DNA of 64,000 bases from an uncultured Pelagibacteraceae bacterium (GCA_902569725.1 CACFVG010000002.1:29298-93297), one strand, 5' to 3'. Positions 12,653 through 22,429 are shown, counted from the first letter of the stretch. The notes: generated by a model not told the origin, from the letters alone. A program made the numbers and translations.

Positions 12653-12826
12653 TTATCTTTTATTTTTTATTTTAAAACCCTTTGACTCAAGTACTTTGAT
12701 CAAATTTTTTAATCTCTGTTCTCTAGATGTATTTTGATCACCTATTTTTTCAAAAAAGATAGGTTCTAAACCTCTATCCTTCTTTGATTTAAAATAGTCT
12801 TTGATTGATTGTATTTTTAGTTTCAT
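12653..12826 (-). CDS. hypothetical small basic protein, 57 aa (not in the supplied ORF track)
   Basis: Translation MKLKIQSIKDYFKSKKDRGLEPIFFEKIGDQNTSREQRLKNLIKVLESKGFKIKNKR*; strong Shine-Dalgarno AAAGGAGGCAA directly before ATG. Confidence 0.6.
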   Translation of the reverse strand: MKLKIQSIKDYFKSKKDRGLEPIFFEKIGDQNTSREQRLKNLIKVLESKGFKIKNKR

Positions 12827-12900
12827 TTGCCTCCTTTAGCGTTGTGTTTAAAGTCCCAGCAAGTAGAGTTAATTTCTAAATCAGGACTAAATGTATAATA

Positions 12901-13023
12901 CTACTTTTTTCCAAAATTGCTATCTATTGCAAATTGAAGTTTTTCAATAGTTTTAGAAGTCTCTGACAGCGTGGTTCCCATAGCAATTATGAATGCCGTG
13001 AGTGCTCTTTTAGCTGAAAACAT
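12901..13023 (-). CDS. possible small protein, 40 aa
   Basis: MFSAKRALTAFIIAMGTTLSETSKTIEKLQFAIDSNFGKK*; no obvious Shine-Dalgarno, so weak. Confidence 0.25.
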   Translation of the reverse strand: MFSAKRALTAFIIAMGTTLSETSKTIEKLQFAIDSNFGKK

Positions 13024-13076
13024 TGAAAAAATAATTGATGAAGGAAATAATAAAATAATTACTTCATTAAAATAAA

Positions 13077-13346
13077 TTATTCGACATTGCTTTTTTTAAC
13101 GCAATAATTACCCTGTGTATTCCAACCTGCAGGGCAAGAACCAACTCTTGGTATTGCTTCCGTAGCATTTGGTCCAGCAACACAATAATTACCCGATGTA
13201 TTCCAACCTGTAGGACAATTACCATTTTTTGCAATTGCAGGTCTCGCATTTGGACCTGGAACACACATTTTACCCGATGTATTATAACCTGTAGGACAAT
13301 TACCATTTTTTGGTATTGGACTTGCTCTCATTGTCATACTCTGCAC
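13077..13346 (-). CDS. Cys-containing tandem-repeat small protein
   Basis: Three repeats, NGNCPTGYNTSGKMCV / NGNCPTGWNTSGNYCV / VGSCPAGWNTQGNYCV, 27-aa period; GGGAGG Shine-Dalgarno upstream of ATG. Confidence 0.7.
   Translation of the reverse strand: MQSMTMRASPIPKNGNCPTGYNTSGKMCVPGPNARPAIAKNGNCPTGWNTSGNYCVAGPNATEAIPRVGSCPAGWNTQGNYCVKKSNVE
13189..13312 (-). repeat. 81-nt period tandem repeat within the Cys-repeat ORF
   Basis: ttacccgatgtatt(cc/at)aacctgtaggacaattaccattttttg at 13189-13231 and 13270-13312: 41 of 43 positions identical, offset exactly 81 nt. Confidence 0.85.
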
Positions 13347-13372
13347 CTCCCTAATTCTTGTTAAAAGAATTA

Positions 13373-14773
13373 TTAGTAACCATCTGCTTCAAGTTTTTTT
13401 CTAATTGCTTCTGCAACAAGTTTATATCCCTCAGCATTATAATGACGATATCTCAACCTAAGCGCAAAAAGAGATAATGGGTCAGGATGAGGTTCAAATA
13501 CCTCCTTATAAATATCAATGATGGGAATATTCAATTCTGTTACCGTTTGCATTACAAAATTACGATGTATGTTTTCTTCCTTAACACCAATTATTTCTCT
13601 TTCAAATCTAGGCAAGTAGACAAAATACATCTTCCCATCCCATTCGGAGACCATTTGCTTTGATTTTTTTAAAACATCTTTGAAAATAGGAGCGGTACCA
13701 AAAGGTGGGGGCGTGTGTGTTAAGTTAATCATTCTTCTTATTTTGTTTAGTTTTATTATGTTTGTTATCCTATTTTTCTTAAACCTTTTCTTTTTCTTTT
13801 TTTTTTTCTTTTCTTCATTCTTTTCCTTTTCCCACTCAACCTGAACATAATTTTTTAAAACATCATCAATTTCTTCCTGCCTGGAAATAAGGTTTTGAGA
13901 ATAATCATCTTCATCTAAATACCTTTTTAAGAATGGCGATTCTATCTCATTTACCAAATTTGCTAAATCATTCACAAAGTATATCCATAATACTATTTTT
14001 GGTTTTAAGGGTTCAGCATACTCCTTGAGTGCAGCAAGTTCCAACATCGGACCATTTCCTCCCTTTCCAACATTTATGACGTTTAAATCTGGTTGTCGTA
14101 GCACAGCACTAATCGTTTCATTCGAATGAACAGATTTTCCTTCAGTAAAAGAATCGCCTATCAATAAAATGTCAACCTTGTTTTCAACGTATAATCCTTT
14201 TGGATTATTAAACCCATGTTCATCTATTTCAATAACAGGAAAATAACCTGCTTCATTATTATGTGCTGTTATAGAATTTGAAATTGTGCCAAGAGGATAG
14301 ATTCTACCTTTTTTTGCTTTTAAGCCATTTGATTTTAAAAATGCCTTTGGATAAATATTTGGAAATACATTAGCGCCAGAATCTTTTAAGTCATCCAGTA
14401 CTTCCATATATGTTCTTGTATCATACGGAACACCCATTTTTTTTGCAATTATTTCTGGTTGGGGTGTTTTATTGAAAAATTCTAAATAAGTCTCAAATCC
14501 ATAAACCAAAATACCTATTGTAAAGAACAAGATTGATAAATTTACTCTCAGGTTATTACTCAATCTTTTCAATCCAATACTAAACAATACTACAAACAAA
14601 ACACCGCATATCATACTGATAATATAAAATGCTGGTAATGCAAATTCAGGCGAACTATAGATTTTGTAAATTGGATAAATTATAAGAATAACAGAAAACG
14701 ATATACCAAATGCAAACACCGTGTTCGCAAACTTGACTGCGATTCGCGGTAGTTCTTTGGGCACGTTTTCCAT
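13373..14773 (-). CDS. membrane protein with C-terminal SGNH/GDSL hydrolase-like domain
   Basis: Several N-terminal TM segments; LLIGDSFTEGKSV (block I GDS); C-terminal RHYNAEGYKLVAEAI (block V-like D/N-x-x-H region); poly-Lys stretch EEKKKKKKKKRFKK. Confidence 0.75.
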   Translation of the reverse strand: MENVPKELPRIAVKFANTVFAFGISFSVILIIYPIYKIYSSPEFALPAFYIISMICGVLFVVLFSIGLKRLSNNLRVNLSILFFTIGILVYGFETYLEFFNKTPQPEIIAKKMGVPYDTRTYMEVLDDLKDSGANVFPNIYPKAFLKSNGLKAKKGRIYPLGTISNSITAHNNEAGYFPVIEIDEHGFNNPKGLYVENKVDILLIGDSFTEGKSVHSNETISAVLRQPDLNVINVGKGGNGPMLELAALKEYAEPLKPKIVLWIYFVNDLANLVNEIESPFLKRYLDEDDYSQNLISRQEEIDDVLKNYVQVEWEKEKNEEKKKKKKKKRFKKNRITNIIKLNKIRRMINLTHTPPPFGTAPIFKDVLKKSKQMVSEWDGKMYFVYLPRFEREIIGVKEENIHRNFVMQTVTELNIPIIDIYKEVFEPHPDPLSLFALRLRYRHYNAEGYKLVAEAIRKKLEADGY

Positions 14774-14908
14774 ATTGTTAAATTTTCTTAATAATTAATT
14801 TCATTATGATTTTCTCATTATTAACAACAATTGATTATCCAATCAATATTAATAAGCAAAAGTTAAATGATGAAATGATTTAAATACCATCTAGTGTGAC
14901 TAACTAAC

Positions 14909-14925
14909 GAATTCAGCATGAATTC
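14909..14925. promoter_or_regulatory. inverted repeat upstream of nadA
   Basis: GAATTCA-GCA-TGAATTC, 7-bp arms and 3-nt loop, about 40 nt before the nadA start. Confidence 0.35.
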
Positions 14926-14966
14926 ATTTGTGCGTCAGAATAAATTAATGACAATTCAATTTCAAG

Positions 14967-15971
14967 TTGGTAAGTTTTAGTATGGAAGTTAATGCAGAAA
15001 TAAAAAAAGCAACTGATCTAATTTATCAGAAAATATCTAATACCATTCCAGAAATAGAGTGGGCAATTCATGCTCCATATATTTATAAAATTAATAAACT
15101 TAAAAAAGAAAAAAATGCAGTAATTCTTGCACACAATTATCAAACACCAGAAATATATCACGGTGTTTCTGATTTTTCAGCAGACTCACTTGCACTTGCA
15201 GTTGAAGCGGCAAAAACAAAAGCAGATATAATAGTAATGTGTGGAGTTCATTTTATGGCTGAAACTGCAAAACTAATGAGTCCTGATAAAAAAGTTCTTC
15301 TCCCAGATATGAGCGCGGGCTGTTCTTTGTCATCATCAATTACAGGTAAAGATGTTAGAAACTTAAAAAGAAAATATCCTGGAGTTCCAGTAGTTTCTTA
15401 TGTTAATACATCAGCAGAAGTAAAAGCAGAAACTGATGTATGCTGCACATCAGCTAATGCTGTAAAAATTGTACAATCATTAGGAGTAAAAAAAGTTATT
15501 TTCTTGCCTGATGATTTTTTGGCAAAATATGTTGCTTCTCAAACAGATGTGGAAATTATTTCATGGAAAGGCACATGTGAAGTACATGAACAATTTAATG
15601 ATGAAGAAATAAATGAAATTAGAAAAAGCAATCCAGGAATAAAAATAATTGCTCATCCTGAATGTCCTCCAGATGTAATAAGAGCTAGCGATTTTGCAGG
15701 ATCTACTAGTGGTATGATAAAATATGTTAAAGATAACCAGCCAGAAAAAGTAATGATGGTTACCGAATGTTCAATGAGTGATAACGTTCAAATTGACAAT
15801 CCTAATGTAAAATTTATTCGTCCATGTAATTTATGTCCTCATATGAAAAAAATAACATTACCAAAAATATTAGATTGTTTGGAAAACGAAACTAATGAAT
15901 TAATAATGGATAACAAAACTATAGAAAAAGCCAGAAAGTCTGTAGAAAGAATGGCAGAGATAGGCAGATAA
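14967..15971 (+). CDS. nadA: quinolinate synthase
   Basis: AVILAHNYQTPEIYHGVSDFSADSLALAVEA; CGVHFMAETAKLMSPDKKVLLPDMSAGCSL; HPECPPDV. Confidence 0.96.
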   Translation: MVSFSMEVNAEIKKATDLIYQKISNTIPEIEWAIHAPYIYKINKLKKEKNAVILAHNYQTPEIYHGVSDFSADSLALAVEAAKTKADIIVMCGVHFMAETAKLMSPDKKVLLPDMSAGCSLSSSITGKDVRNLKRKYPGVPVVSYVNTSAEVKAETDVCCTSANAVKIVQSLGVKKVIFLPDDFLAKYVASQTDVEIISWKGTCEVHEQFNDEEINEIRKSNPGIKIIAHPECPPDVIRASDFAGSTSGMIKYVKDNQPEKVMMVTECSMSDNVQIDNPNVKFIRPCNLCPHMKKITLPKILDCLENETNELIMDNKTIEKARKSVERMAEIGR

Positions 15972-15976
15972 AATCT

Positions 15977-16813
15977 GTGCCAAAAATTAAATTAAGCAAG
16001 AACTTTATTATTAATGTTTGCAAATTGGCTTTAAATGAAGATTTGTATCCTTCAGGAGATATAACTTCAAATCTATTAAAAAATAATACTATAAAAAAAG
16101 TAAAGTTATTGTCAAACCAGTCAGGAATAATAGGTGGGTTGGAATTTGCAAAACAGACTTTTAAATTGATTGATAAAAGAATTAAAATAAAATTAAAAAA
16201 AAAAGAAGGTTCTCAAATAAAAAAAAGAGATTTAATAGCAATTGTAGAGGGTGATATTAAAAATATATTAATTGGAGAAAGAGTTGCTCTAAATTTTTTA
16301 TCTCATATTTCTGGTATTGCAACTAAAACGAATAATTTTGTAAAAAAAGTTAATAAAAAAACTATAATCTGCTGTACTAGAAAAACTATTCCTAATTTAA
16401 GAGTTATTCAAAAATATGCTGTCAAACTTGGTGGAGGAGAAAATCATAGATTTAACTTGAGTGATGAATTTTTGATAAAAGATAACCATATAGCTGCAAA
16501 TAAAAATATTATAGAAATAATAAAAAAAGCAATTAAATTTAAAAAAGGAAAAAAAATTACAGTTGAAGTTGATAATTTAAGTCAACTTAAAAATATACTT
16601 GGATTAAAATTTGATAGAGTTTTATTTGATAATATGAATATAAAGTCACTTAAAGTTGGAGTAAAACTAGCAAGAAAATACTATAAAACTGAAGCATCGG
16701 GTAATATTACCTTAAGTACTGTTAAGAATATTTCTAAAACTGGAGTAGATAGAATTTCTATTGGCGCTTTAACTCATAGTGTTCCAGCCCTGGATATAAA
16801 ACTACAAATTTAA
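15977..16813 (+). CDS. nadC: nicotinate-nucleotide pyrophosphorylase (GTG start)
   Basis: GDITSNLL, CCTRKTIPNLRVIQKYAVKLGGGENHRFNLSDEFLIKDNH signature. Confidence 0.94.
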   Translation: MPKIKLSKNFIINVCKLALNEDLYPSGDITSNLLKNNTIKKVKLLSNQSGIIGGLEFAKQTFKLIDKRIKIKLKKKEGSQIKKRDLIAIVEGDIKNILIGERVALNFLSHISGIATKTNNFVKKVNKKTIICCTRKTIPNLRVIQKYAVKLGGGENHRFNLSDEFLIKDNHIAANKNIIEIIKKAIKFKKGKKITVEVDNLSQLKNILGLKFDRVLFDNMNIKSLKVGVKLARKYYKTEASGNITLSTVKNISKTGVDRISIGALTHSVPALDIKLQI

Positions 16814-16819
16814 ATAAAA

Positions 16820-19477
16820 TTATTTTTTTAGTTGTGCTTGTGCTGCAGCTAGTCTTGCTACTGGCACTCTATAAGGAGAACATGAAACATAATCTAAACC
16901 TACATCTGAACAAAAATGTATGCTTTTAGGATCTCCTCCATGCTCACCACATATACCTAATTTTATATTTTTATTTTGCTTTCTTCCTTTTTCTGATGCA
17001 ATTTTAATAAGATCACCCACTCCTTCATCAACTGATATAAATGGGTCTATGTCAAAAATCTTGTTTTCAATATAATCATTTAAAAATTTACCACTATCAT
17101 CTCTACTAATTCCAAATGTTGTCTGGGTTAAATCATTTGTTCCAAAGCTAAAAAATTCAGCATGTTTTGCTATATCTTTGGCTTTTATAGCGGCTCTTGG
17201 TAATTCAATCATAGTTCCAACTAAAAATTTAATCTTTATTTCTTTTTGATCTTGAACTTTTTTTGCAGTTGTTATTACAAGATCTTTCATAATTTTTATT
17301 TCAGCTTCGGTAGATACTAAAGGTATCATTATTTCTGGAAATGCTGATTTTATTTTTTTCTTTTTTAACTCTGCCAATGCTTCAAAAATAGCTCTACATT
17401 GCATTTGATAAATTTCAGGATAAGAAATTCCTAACCTGCAACCTCTATGGCCCAACATTGGATTTTGTTCATGTAACTCACTAATTCTAGCTTCAATCTC
17501 TTTAATAGATAATTTTAATTCATTTGCTACTTCGTTAATTTCTTTTGCAGTTCTTGGAAGAAATTCATGCAGTGGAGGATCCAATAATCTTACTGTAACC
17601 GGCAAACCACTCATAATTTTAAATATTTTAATAAAATCATTTTTTTGATGAGGTAAAAGTTTTTCTAATGCTTTATTTCTATCTTCTGTAGTTTTTGAAA
17701 GTATCATTTCTCTTACAGATAAAATTCTTTCTTCGTCAAAAAACATATGTTCTGTTCTACACAGTCCTATTCCTTCTGCCCCAAAGTCTCTTGCAGTTTT
17801 TGTGTCTAATGGAGTTTCAGAATTTGTTCTAACTTTTAATTTTCTAAAACTATCTGCCCAGCCCATTAATTTTGAAAAATATCCTGAAATTTCAGGTTTT
17901 AATTTTGGAACTTCTCCTTGAATAATTCTTCCTGTAGAGCCATCTATAGTAATTAAATCACCCTCTTTTATTTCTATAGATGCAGTTTTAAAAATTTTTC
18001 TATCATAATTAATATCAATTTCACTTGAGCCTGAAACACATGGCCTACCCATTCCTCTTGCAACCACTGCTGCATGACTAGTCATTCCTCCTCTTGAAGT
18101 CAATATTCCTTTTGCAGCATGCATACCGTGTATATCCTCTGGTGAAGTTTCTACTCTAACTAAAATTGTATCCTGCATCATTTCATTAAGTCTTTGGGCT
18201 TCATCAGATGAAAAAACTACTTTTCCAGTAGCTGCGCCAGGAGAAGCTGGCAAACCTTTTGCAATAATATTTATTTTACCTTTTTCATCTAGAGTTGGAT
18301 GTAAAAGTTTATCTAAAGAATGGGGGTCTATTCTCATAACTGCATCTTTCTTTGAAATTAATTTTTCTTTAACCATATCAACTGCAATTTTTACAGCTGA
18401 TTTAGTTGTTCTTTTTCCAGACCTTGTTTGTAATATCCAAAGTTTATTATTCTCAACTGTGAACTCTACATCCTGCATATCTTTATAATGTCTTTCTAAA
18501 TTTTTTAAAATTTTATCCAGCTGTTTAAAAATGGTAGGCATTGACTCTTCTAATGAACTCTCTTTAGCTTTAGCTTCAATTCTGGCTTTTTTTGTTATGT
18601 ATTGTGGAGTTCTTGTGCCTCCAACCACATCTTCTCCCTGAGCATTAATTAAATATTCTCCATAAATTTCATTTGAGCCTGTTGATGGGTTTCTTGTAAA
18701 AACTACACCTGTTGCACAATCTTGGCCCATATTACCAAAAACCATTAACTGAACATTAACTGCTGTACCCCAGTCAGAGGGTATTTGATTAAGTTTTCTA
18801 TAAACTTTTGCTCTGTTACTTTGCCAAGATAAAAATACTGCTGATATAGCTCCTATTAATTGCTCATTTACATCCTGAGGAAAATCTTTTTTTGTTTTTT
18901 CTTTTACAATGTTCTTAAAATCTTTGATTAACCCATCCCAATCATTTTCGTCTAACTCATTATCTAACAAAACTCCTTTGGTTAGTTTATAATTTTCAAT
19001 AAGCTCTTCAAAATTGTAATTTTCAACCCCCAAAACAACGTTTGAGTACATTTGAATAAAACGTCTATAACTATCTTTTGCAAATCTAAAATTTGATGTT
19101 TTTTTAGCAAGAGCTTGGACAGTTTTATCATTTAGTCCTAAATTTAAAATCGTATCCATCATACCAGGCATTGACACTCTAGCACCAGATCTAACGGAAA
19201 CTAGCAAAGGATTTTTTAAGTCTCCAAATTTTTTTCCAGAATTTTTTTCCATATTTTTTATTTCAACTTTGATCTGTTTTAATATTTTTGGAACAATTTT
19301 TTTATTATTTTTATAAAATAAATCACAAACTTCAGTAGAAATAGTAAATCCAGAAGGAACAGGATATCCAAGTCTTCCCATTTCAGCAAGATTTGCTCCC
19401 TTTCCTCCTAAAATATTTTTTGGAATTTTGATTCTCTTTGTTTCTTTAGATTTAAAATTAAAAACTAATTTTTTCAC
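16820..19477 (-). CDS. ppdK: pyruvate, phosphate dikinase
   Basis: GGKGANLAEMGRLGYPVPSGFTIS; swivelling His motif TSRGGMTSHAAVVARGMGRPCVSG. Confidence 0.97.
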   Translation of the reverse strand: MKKLVFNFKSKETKRIKIPKNILGGKGANLAEMGRLGYPVPSGFTISTEVCDLFYKNNKKIVPKILKQIKVEIKNMEKNSGKKFGDLKNPLLVSVRSGARVSMPGMMDTILNLGLNDKTVQALAKKTSNFRFAKDSYRRFIQMYSNVVLGVENYNFEELIENYKLTKGVLLDNELDENDWDGLIKDFKNIVKEKTKKDFPQDVNEQLIGAISAVFLSWQSNRAKVYRKLNQIPSDWGTAVNVQLMVFGNMGQDCATGVVFTRNPSTGSNEIYGEYLINAQGEDVVGGTRTPQYITKKARIEAKAKESSLEESMPTIFKQLDKILKNLERHYKDMQDVEFTVENNKLWILQTRSGKRTTKSAVKIAVDMVKEKLISKKDAVMRIDPHSLDKLLHPTLDEKGKINIIAKGLPASPGAATGKVVFSSDEAQRLNEMMQDTILVRVETSPEDIHGMHAAKGILTSRGGMTSHAAVVARGMGRPCVSGSSEIDINYDRKIFKTASIEIKEGDLITIDGSTGRIIQGEVPKLKPEISGYFSKLMGWADSFRKLKVRTNSETPLDTKTARDFGAEGIGLCRTEHMFFDEERILSVREMILSKTTEDRNKALEKLLPHQKNDFIKIFKIMSGLPVTVRLLDPPLHEFLPRTAKEINEVANELKLSIKEIEARISELHEQNPMLGHRGCRLGISYPEIYQMQCRAIFEALAELKKKKIKSAFPEIMIPLVSTEAEIKIMKDLVITTAKKVQDQKEIKIKFLVGTMIELPRAAIKAKDIAKHAEFFSFGTNDLTQTTFGISRDDSGKFLNDYIENKIFDIDPFISVDEGVGDLIKIASEKGRKQNKNIKLGICGEHGGDPKSIHFCSDVGLDYVSCSPYRVPVARLAAAQAQLKK

Positions 19478-21546
19478 TATAAGCTTTCTACTTTAGAAAA
19501 ATTTAAATAATTATCGAAGGTTTTACATAACATCTGCAAAATTTCTAGTCTATTTTTTTTAATTAATACATCTTCGTCATTTACTATTACATTCTCAAAA
19601 AAGTCGTTTACTTCTTTTTTAGCTGATGACAGAATTTTTAAAATACCTTCGTAATCATCTTCTCTGCTAACACTTGTAAAATCTTTCCTTATTTCGTGAA
19701 TTTTTTTATAAAGCGCTTTTTCAAATTCATTTTTAAACAGTCCTGGATCTGCGTAGCCTGCAAGTTCTAATTTGTTATTTTTATACTCGTTAGAAATAAT
19801 ATTTGATGCTCTTTTATAACTAAACATCAAATCTTTTCCGATTTCTTTTGAAATTAATTTATTTAAAGTTGAAGTTTTTTTATAAATTTTCAAAATGTTA
19901 TCAATGTTATAATTCAAATTTACACTCTCAATAATATCATTCCTTATTTCTTTTTCTTTCATAAAGTTTTTGTATCTATCGTGAAAAAATTCTGAAAGAT
20001 CTTTTTGAACATTCTTCGAATTAAAAATAATATTTTGTTCACTATATAATTGACAACTATAATTAATTAGATCCCTTAATTTTAAATCTTTATTATTTTC
20101 TAAAATCATTTTTAATAAACCAATTGCTGATCTTCTTAGCGCATATGGATCTTTAGAACTTGAAGGTTTTAAATCTAGGCCAAAAAAACCTACTAACGAG
20201 TCTAGTTTGTCACTCAATGATAATGCAATGCTATAAGGCTTTTTTGGAATCTTGCTTTCCAGCCCTGTTGGCAAATAATGTTCACTTACAGCAATACAAA
20301 CTTCTTTTTCAAAACCCTGTGCTTCAGCAAAATAGCCTCCTAATATACCTTGTAATTCTGGAAATTCCCCAACAAGATCTGAGAGCAAATCTACCTTGCA
20401 TATTGAAGATGCAATTTCTATTTTTTCTTTACTAATTAATAATTCGTCTGAAATAAGACTGCTTAATTTTCTTATTCTCTGAACTTTATCATAATAGCTC
20501 CCTAGACCCTTAAAATAATTTATATTTTTTAATTTAGATATTTGCTTTACCAAATTTTGCGACTTATTTTTATTCCAAAAAAATTCTGCATCACTTAATC
20601 TTGCATCGATTACTCTTTCATTGCCAATTTTTACTAATTTTTTTGGATCACTTGAATCTGAGACAATAAAAAAGTTATTTGTTAAATTGTCTTTTTTATC
20701 AAATGTTGGAAAATACTTTTGATGATGTTGCATTGTTATTGTAATAATTTCTTTTGGTATATTTAGATATTTTTTATCAAATGTGCATAAGATTACTTTC
20801 GGTTTTTCAACAATATCTGTTACCTCGTTTAGCAACTTGTCATTGATATTTATTTGAAGGTTTTTTTTTTTGGAAAGGTCCGTTAATTTTTTTTTTATAT
20901 ATTTTTTTCTTGTATCATTATCAATAATTATATTTAACTTTTTAAAATAAGAAAAATATGAATTAATATTTTTAAATATTTTTATTTTTTCTTCAAAATC
21001 TTTATCTATATAAGTTGCATTTGAACTTAATAAATGGTGAAATTTAAAATTTAAGGGCTTGTTATCAAAAATTGCAAGTATTGACTTTAAAGGTCTACCC
21101 CAATAAAGATTGTGCTCTCCCCATTTCATTGATTTTTTCCAGGATAAATTTTCTAATATTTTTGGAATATTGGCTTTTAATACATCAGCTGATTTAATCT
21201 TTTTTGATGGTTTTTTATAAAAAAAAAACTCACCTCTATCTGTGTTTTTTTTATAAATATCTTGTTTTTGTATCAAATTTGATTTTAAAAAACCCTCTAT
21301 TGCATTATCTGGGGCTTTGACATTTGGACCTCTTATCTCTTGTGATTTTTGATGTATTTCTCTTTCAATTTTTTTAAAACATAAAACTAATCTATTAGGT
21401 GTAGAAATAACTTTAGCATCATCTTTATAATTTATATTTTCTTTTTCAAAAAATTTTTTAAAACTTCCAAGTAAATTTATTCTTGCATTAGATTGTAAAT
21501 TAGCAGGTATTTCTTCACTAAATAATTCTAATAAAAATTCAGCCAT
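19477..21546 (-). CDS. glyS: glycyl-tRNA synthetase beta subunit
   Basis: MAEFLLELFSEEIPANLQ start (the track ORF extends 12 codons upstream); DLVGEFPELQGILGGYFA. Confidence 0.95.
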   Translation of the reverse strand: MAEFLLELFSEEIPANLQSNARINLLGSFKKFFEKENINYKDDAKVISTPNRLVLCFKKIEREIHQKSQEIRGPNVKAPDNAIEGFLKSNLIQKQDIYKKNTDRGEFFFYKKPSKKIKSADVLKANIPKILENLSWKKSMKWGEHNLYWGRPLKSILAIFDNKPLNFKFHHLLSSNATYIDKDFEEKIKIFKNINSYFSYFKKLNIIIDNDTRKKYIKKKLTDLSKKKNLQININDKLLNEVTDIVEKPKVILCTFDKKYLNIPKEIITITMQHHQKYFPTFDKKDNLTNNFFIVSDSSDPKKLVKIGNERVIDARLSDAEFFWNKNKSQNLVKQISKLKNINYFKGLGSYYDKVQRIRKLSSLISDELLISKEKIEIASSICKVDLLSDLVGEFPELQGILGGYFAEAQGFEKEVCIAVSEHYLPTGLESKIPKKPYSIALSLSDKLDSLVGFFGLDLKPSSSKDPYALRRSAIGLLKMILENNKDLKLRDLINYSCQLYSEQNIIFNSKNVQKDLSEFFHDRYKNFMKEKEIRNDIIESVNLNYNIDNILKIYKKTSTLNKLISKEIGKDLMFSYKRASNIISNEYKNNKLELAGYADPGLFKNEFEKALYKKIHEIRKDFTSVSREDDYEGILKILSSAKKEVNDFFENVIVNDEDVLIKKNRLEILQMLCKTFDNYLNFSKVESL

Positions 21547-21547
21547 T

Positions 21548-22429
21548 TTAGTTTTGACTTTCGAGCCAAATCTGACCAACATCTTTCGTAAGATCTCTAA
21601 TCCTTGCTATATACTCAGCTCTTTGTGCAACACTTATTACTCCTCTAGCATCTAGTATATTAAAAATATGACTAGCTTTTAAACACTGATCATAAGCTGG
21701 TAAAGATAGTTTACTTTCTATCAAAGATTTAGATTCTTTCTCTATCATATCAAATATTTTAAATAAATTATTAGTATTAGCTAATTCAAAATTGTATTTT
21801 GAAAATTCTTTTTCTGACTGGTGAAATACATCTCGATATAAAATTCCATCATTATTCCATTCTAAATCAAAAACATTTTTTTTTCCTTGCGTAAACATAC
21901 AAAGTCTTTCTAATCCATATGTTAATTCAACAGAAATAGGATTACATTCGATTCCAGTCATTTGTTGAAAATAAGTGAATTGAGTTATTTCCATACCATC
22001 ACACCAAACCTCCCACCCAAGACCAGCAGCTCCTAATGTTGGACTTTCCCAATCATCTTCAACAAATCTTATATCGTGTTCTTTGTGTTTAATGCCAATT
22101 GCTGAAAGACTGTTTAAGTAAAGTTTTTTTATATTTTTCGGTGACGGTTTAATTAAAACTTGAAATTGATAATAGTGCTGAAGTCTATTTGGATTTTCTC
22201 CATATCTTCCATCCGTTGGTCTTCTTGAGGGTTGAACATATGCTGTTCTCCACGGCTTACTTCCTAGAGATCTAAGTGTTGTAGCAGGATGAAATGTTCC
22301 TGCTCCAACTTCTAAATCATATGGTTGTAAAATTACACATCCATGTTTGCTCCAATATTTTTGTAAATTCAAGATTGTATCTTGAAATGATTGATGTTTA
22401 AGTTTTTTAATTTTTTTTTTAGAAGCCAT
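21548..22429 (-). CDS. glyQ: glycyl-tRNA synthetase alpha subunit
   Basis: [52 protein letters not shown]. Confidence 0.97.
   Translation of the reverse strand: MASKKKIKKLKHQSFQDTILNLQKYWSKHGCVILQPYDLEVGAGTFHPATTLRSLGSKPWRTAYVQPSRRPTDGRYGENPNRLQHYYQFQVLIKPSPKNIKKLYLNSLSAIGIKHKEHDIRFVEDDWESPTLGAAGLGWEVWCDGMEITQFTYFQQMTGIECNPISVELTYGLERLCMFTQGKKNVFDLEWNNDGILYRDVFHQSEKEFSKYNFELANTNNLFKIFDMIEKESKSLIESKLSLPAYDQCLKASHIFNILDARGVISVAQRAEYIARIRDLTKDVGQIWLESQN

Noticed and set aside
13067-13306. 79-aa minus-strand ORF with internal repeats (MVIVLQVIIHRVKCVF...)
   Set aside because: Out-of-frame reading of the same 81-nt DNA repeat as the 13077..13346 ORF, which has the Shine-Dalgarno and the coherent Cys pattern.
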